A stretch of 64,000 bases of DNA from assembly GCF_011405655.1 (NCBI RefSeq), contig NZ_AP022829.1, forward strand, positions 1,225,001 to 1,289,000, in the 5' to 3' direction. The stretch comes from Adlercreutzia hattorii (GTDB taxonomy: Bacteria > Actinomycetota > Coriobacteriia > Coriobacteriales > Eggerthellaceae). The notes beneath the pieces are model-generated. The model had not been told where the DNA came from. It worked only from the letters and a program-made list of their open reading frames with translations, and did not search any database. The position numbers were made by a program, and so were the translations under genes. Positions 60,940 through 64,000 of this stretch are shown here, in pieces. Numbering within the stretch: position 1 is the first letter of the stretch; every line of letters starts with the position of its first letter.

Positions 60940-61070
60940 CGGAAAACGTGCTATTTTGGCTCGCGAAATTTGGAAAACGTGCTTTTTTGTTTTCAGGAAA
61001 CACCTAGTTTGACCTGGTATAACTCCAGATTTCCCAGGTCAGAGGCCTGAACAAAAAAGCACATTTTCCA
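60940..61070. repeat. Three copies of a 19-bp repeat around a nested palindrome
   Basis: TGGAAAACGTGCTTTTTTG-type copies at 60940-60958 (+), 60971-60989 (+) and 61052-61070 (-, one mismatch). Copies 2 and 3 face each other and extend by TTCAGG/CCTGAA; between them lies a further stem TGACCTGG/CCAGGTCA (61010-61017 with 61034-61041). The rest of the 60916-61157 gap holds an extended -10 (TGC-TATGAT, 61123-61131). Confidence 0.7.
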
Positions 61071-61157
61071 GATAGCTGACAGCGTATTGAAAGACTACGT
61101 ATAGCGGGTTGTTTGATGCTTGTGCTATGATGAAAATCTCTTCGAAAGGAGCGGGCC

Positions 61158-61382
61158 GTGAGCGAGAAAACGAGGGACGAGATCGCCTTTAGCGTGTTCC
61201 TTCTGCACGCTCTTGCTGACGCATGGTGCATATCGGTCCCTGATGCCTTCCGCCTGCTTCAGGAATCGGAGATCATGCAGGGCTATATCATTCCTTGCTA
61301 CGACGCACTGCATTGCCTTGGCAAAGAATACCTTGTCGACGATATAACGACCTTCGCTCGCGAAAAGGGCTATGCGGTATGA
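61158..61382 (+). CDS. DUF3791 domain protein (small partner of the DUF3990 gene)
   Basis: 74 residues: EIAFSVFLLHALADAWCISVPDAFRLLQESEIMQGYIIPCYDALHCLGKEYLVDDITTFAREKG. DUF3791 proteins are nearly always encoded immediately before a DUF3990 gene (recalled pattern), which makes an antitoxin-like role plausible but unproven. GTG at 61158 follows AAAGGAG. Its stop overlaps the ATG of the next gene (ATGA). Base composition is lower in GC than the flanking core genes. Confidence 0.75.
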   Translation: MSEKTRDEIAFSVFLLHALADAWCISVPDAFRLLQESEIMQGYIIPCYDALHCLGKEYLVDDITTFAREKGYAV

Positions 61383-61861
61383 AGCTCTTTCATGGATCGA
61401 ATACCGTGGTCGATCGCCCCGATGTTGCGCGATCCCGCGATCGTCTCGACTTCGGCCGGGGTTTCTATCTGACGTCGGTGAAGAAGCAAGCAGAGTTGTG
61501 GGCGCGCCGGAAGGCGATGCGTGCAGGTGGGAGGCCTCTGGTAAACGTCTACGATTTTACAGAGGGGGACGTTAGCGGCAACGTTCTCGTCTTCGAACAA
61601 AATGATCGCGAGTGGGTGGAGTTCGTTTGTTCGTGCCGTCGCGGCGAGTCGCAGGACGAGGGTTTCGATCTAATTGCCGGTGGTGTGGCTGACGATCAGG
61701 TGTATCGGGCCGTCGATCTCTATTACAAAGGGCTCTGGACGCTGGATCGCACCATCGAGGAACTGAGCTTCTACGATCGCAACGATCAGTACTGTTTCAA
61801 ATCTCAGCCCTTCTTGGATCGAACCTTAGTATTCGAAGAGGCCTATGAGGTGACGCAATGA
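61379..61861 (+). CDS. DUF3990 domain protein, ADP-ribosyltransferase-like
   Basis: 160 residues starting KLFHGSNTVVDRPD and LDFGRGFYLTSVKKQAELWA. The order HGS ... GFYLT resembles the NAD-binding H-x-x/Y motif of the ART superfamily, and DUF3990 has been placed in that clan (recalled). A later acidic motif, near EAYE at the end or WVEF in the middle, could supply the catalytic Glu. If active it would modify a protein or nucleic acid target, which fits a toxin. It is translationally coupled to genes on both sides. Confidence 0.78.
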   Translation: MKLFHGSNTVVDRPDVARSRDRLDFGRGFYLTSVKKQAELWARRKAMRAGGRPLVNVYDFTEGDVSGNVLVFEQNDREWVEFVCSCRRGESQDEGFDLIAGGVADDQVYRAVDLYYKGLWTLDRTIEELSFYDRNDQYCFKSQPFLDRTLVFEEAYEVTQ

Positions 61862-62106
61862 TTGACGCGCCAATAAGTCCGGATATTTTGGAAGAAACGC
61901 TGAAGCGCAATCAGGACACGGAAATCGTGACGCTTTTGGCGGAACGCCTCAACATTGATGCCGAGGAAGCCCTCCGCATCTATTACTCGAGCCGATTGGC
62001 CGAGCAGATTAACGAGGGCGCTTACGGCATCCAGTACATGGATCCCGTCTATCTCGTCGAAGATCTACTGGAAAACGAGCCGGAAGTTGCAGCTCGCCCC
62101 ATGTAA
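61858..62106 (+). CDS. Third small protein of the DUF3791/DUF3990 operon
   Basis: 82 residues: DILEETLKRNQDTEIVTLLAERLNIDAEEALRIYYSSRLAEQINEGAYGIQYMDPVYLVEDLL. The helical core ALRIYYSSRLAEQI resembles DUF3791-type small proteins, so it may be a second antitoxin-like subunit; not certain. ATG overlaps the DUF3990 stop (ATGA). It ends two bases before the end of the convergent nuclease gene. Confidence 0.65.
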   Translation: MIDAPISPDILEETLKRNQDTEIVTLLAERLNIDAEEALRIYYSSRLAEQINEGAYGIQYMDPVYLVEDLLENEPEVAARPM

Positions 62107-62108
62107 AA

Positions 62109-63632
62109 TCACGAGGAGAATATGTCCTGCGCGTGGCTTTGGAGCCATGACACGAGATAAGGCCGATCGTTATTCGCGGGCGATTCGTACCAATCGTTGC
62201 AGAGTTTGTAGGCGATGCCCCTAATGAAAAGGGGGGTAGCGTAATATCGCGCGCGGTCGTGGGGGCTTGATGCGGGAACGAGCAACGGGTAGTTGATTCC
62301 GAAAACGCGTTTACTGTATTCTCTGGTTTCCATAAGTTGGATTTCTTCAGGAGATACGTTTCCTCTCTCTAGCATGGCCCTCAGGTGGTCGTTCGCAATT
62401 TGGCCGACCTTTTTGCCTCGAAAGAGGGAGGGTTCTTCTGTGGGGGAGTAAGATGACTCTCTGTTGGTGTGCTCCTCGCGAGCCGATGTTTGGCCGAGCG
62501 GGGAATTGTTCGACCGAGGTTGATTTTCCCATTTGATATCGAGACCATCGAGTGCTTGAGAGACAACCTCCTGGGGATACTCCTTTTGGAGGTAAATTCG
62601 GAGGGCGTCGTGAATGACGTCTTTGGCGGCCTCAGAATGGAAAAAATCAGTAAGCGTTTCGTTGACCAGCGTAGCCCCTTGCTCCGAAAGAAGCCGGGAC
62701 CTCAAGTACTGCACCTGGGTTAAGGTGGTTTGCTGCGAGAGAGTTTCCGCGATATAAGCATTGAGGCTCGATTTAGCGAAGCCGTCTTTCATAAGGAGAT
62801 CGAACAAGATCGGCCCCTCTTCGCAGTCGCTCCTTGCAGGGATGCTCTCGACGAGGCGCGGATTGTCTGCATTCGAGGGGTCATCATAGTAGAGTTGGAC
62901 GACGTCGGAGATCAGCAGGCCCACATTGAGCTTGAGGAGGCGCATGTAGGAGAACAGTTGATCGGCGTTTCGCGGGGTTGCTCCAGATGACGGCTTTTTG
63001 AGCTCGACGACAAAGATCGGCGTGCCTTCTTTGGCGATGATGAGATCGGGGCGCACTGAATGGGCTGAGCCTACGGGGATAGTGTATTGGGCGATCACCT
63101 CTCCAAGCCTTCGGGACCACCCCAATTTCTCGAAGGCGTTCTCCATTTCGATCTGAAATTCGCGTTCGGGGGCGCCGTCTTTGCGATACTTGTCTATGAT
63201 GAAAGCTATCTCCTCCCAAATTCGTCGAGTGTTCGCATTCGATGAATTCTGAACATGATAATCTTGCTGGCAGGCTGCCGATTCGTTCGCCTGTGACGCC
63301 GAATAGCTTCCGCAAGAGGAGGAAGCATTCAGAATTTTGGCAGCGTAGTAGATCGAGAGAACGGCAGACTTTTTCGAATAGCCGCTTCGCGCAACATCGT
63401 CGACGATATGGGCGTACTCCGGAAGCAGGAGATAAGCGCGCTCGCGAAAGAGAGTGTCGGAGATGATGTTCTTTCCGGCCTTACCTGTATCTGACCCCGT
63501 CTTTTCTGCTGCTTCTTTTGACGCCAAGGAAATCATGTTAATGAAGCGCTGGTTGCGACAGAGCGAGCTTAGCTGCTCTTCGTAACGATCAAGGAAGGAA
63601 CTGCCTCCAAGAAGCTCTCGTTGATAATCCAT
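62109..63632 (-). CDS. PD-(D/E)XK nuclease-domain protein (HsdR N-terminal-like), possible defence gene
   Basis: 507 residues. The middle (about 190-260) has the restriction-endonuclease fold: VRPDLIIAKEGTPIFVVELKKPS, where Asp and E-x-K form the active site, as in the type I HsdR N-terminal domain. The C-terminal part (EYSKRVFGINYPLLVPAS, RARYYATPLF) resembles a module seen in defence-related proteins (recalled). The N-terminal 150 residues are not recognised. No methylase or helicase partner is next to it. AT-richer than the core, with different codon use, so probably transferred. ATG at 63632; another start is possible. Confidence 0.75.
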   Translation of the reverse strand: MDYQRELLGGSSFLDRYEEQLSSLCRNQRFINMISLASKEAAEKTGSDTGKAGKNIISDTLFRERAYLLLPEYAHIVDDVARSGYSKKSAVLSIYYAAKILNASSSCGSYSASQANESAACQQDYHVQNSSNANTRRIWEEIAFIIDKYRKDGAPEREFQIEMENAFEKLGWSRRLGEVIAQYTIPVGSAHSVRPDLIIAKEGTPIFVVELKKPSSGATPRNADQLFSYMRLLKLNVGLLISDVVQLYYDDPSNADNPRLVESIPARSDCEEGPILFDLLMKDGFAKSSLNAYIAETLSQQTTLTQVQYLRSRLLSEQGATLVNETLTDFFHSEAAKDVIHDALRIYLQKEYPQEVVSQALDGLDIKWENQPRSNNSPLGQTSAREEHTNRESSYSPTEEPSLFRGKKVGQIANDHLRAMLERGNVSPEEIQLMETREYSKRVFGINYPLLVPASSPHDRARYYATPLFIRGIAYKLCNDWYESPANNDRPYLVSWLQSHAQDIFSS

Positions 63633-63801
63633 CGCGCCATCCTATCTCATGCCAACCTATGACCTAGATGCTATTGTATAGTTTCAGTCTTGAAAATGGA
63701 TGACTTGCCTGTTCTCCGGGCTCGAACTCAGGGAAGTGCCCTCCTCGTCTCTTATATATGTAGATGCTCGGTGAACGGCGGGTTTTTGCGGGAGAAAATC
63801 A

Positions 63802-63830
63802 TTGACTCGCGCGGGGGTGTCGGGTAAGAT
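63802..63830 (+). promoter_or_regulatory. rplU promoter
   Basis: TTGACT (63802-63807), 17-base spacer, TAAGAT (63825-63830), 38 bases before the rplU ATG. Confidence 0.75.
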
Positions 63831-63868
63831 ATCGCCTTGCGTTTAGTCACATTCAAGGAGAAACTTAC

Positions 63869-64000
63869 ATGTACGCAATCGTGAAAACGGGCGGCAAGCA
63901 GTACAAAGTCGCCCCCGGAGACAAGATCAACATCGAGAAGCTCAACGTCGAGCCTGGCGACAAGGTGGAACTTGAGGCCATCTGCGTGGTGGACGGCGAC
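63869..64000 (+). CDS. rplU: 50S ribosomal protein L21, N-terminal part (cut by window end)
   Basis: The first 44 codons: [19 protein letters not shown], then [22 protein letters not shown], the standard L21 N-terminus. CAAGGAG lies upstream of the ATG at 63869. rpmA and an obg gene usually follow, beyond the window. Confidence 0.95.
   Translation, partial: MYAIVKTGGKQYKVAPGDKINIEKLNVEPGDKVELEAICVVDGD

Noticed and set aside
63680-63780. tRNA-like stretch before rplU (CGGGCTCGAACTCAGGGA)
   Set aside because: No acceptor or anticodon stem can be drawn around it.

Overview
The window is a 64 kb piece of a GC-rich bacterial chromosome that looks like a gut Coriobacteriia (Eggerthellales-type actinomycetota). 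This is an inference from several features: high GC coding bias, an arginine deiminase gene beside a YfcC-type transporter and a membrane-anchored LuxR regulator, a bile salt hydrolase, a GlnR-like orphan regulator beside glnA, and a twin-hairpin leader before rpmE. There is no plasmid, prophage or IS transposase signature. Most of it is core chromosome, with two small accessory islands.

Layout. 1-9.7 kb: end of a malic enzyme gene, tmk, holB, a RicT/PSP1 protein with a long basic tail, pncB, two DegV lipid-binding proteins, a dehydrogenase-like protein with an Asp-rich tail, and a PflX-like radical SAM protein. 9.8-13.4 kb (minus strand): a DNA repair pair (radical SAM protein plus DUF4130-type partner) behind a promoter with two LexA-like boxes, then an Rpn-family nuclease. 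13.5-19.4 kb: pyrE, tRNA-Thr, an M42 peptidase, smpB, a very acidic protein, bile salt hydrolase and tmRNA. 19.7-25.3 kb: L,D-transpeptidase, murI, rdgB, a MerR regulator, larB and a LarC that lacks its C-terminal domain.

25.5-34.7 kb: the histidine operon hisZG (a fusion) -D-C-B-H-A-F ... I. It is interrupted twice: by a 142-bp nested palindrome between hisA and hisF, and by an AT-richer toxin-antitoxin island (hicA-hicB-fragment-nucleotidyltransferase on the minus strand, plus a small regulator on the plus strand) between hisF and hisI. 34.9-37 kb: divergent EamA transporter and LysR regulator with a palindromic T-N11-A site between them. 37.2-43.2 kb: transaldolase, rho, sppA and a divergent MetRS. 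43.5-48.7 kb: rpsB-tsf, murA, an LCP protein and a NifU-like protein. 48.7-56.3 kb: small Cys proteins, lgt, superoxide reductase, rpmE, glnA, the GlnR-like regulator and polA.

56.3-60.9 kb: a 196-bp inverted-repeat element, the membrane LuxR regulator, arginine deiminase and the YfcC transporter, probably an arginine catabolism locus. 60.9-63.7 kb: the second accessory island. It holds a repeat-rich spacer, a three-gene ATGA-overlapping operon of DUF3791 / DUF3990 (ADP-ribosyltransferase-like) / small protein, and a convergent PD-(D/E)XK nuclease-domain protein. The window ends in rplU.

The most promising leads for new biology are the DUF3791/DUF3990 plus nuclease island, the HicAB island inside the his operon, the modular hairpin repeats, the SOS-like control of the radical SAM repair pair, and a promoter-plus-palindrome arrangement shared by rpsB and rpmE. 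All family names were assigned by reading translations; no database search was run.
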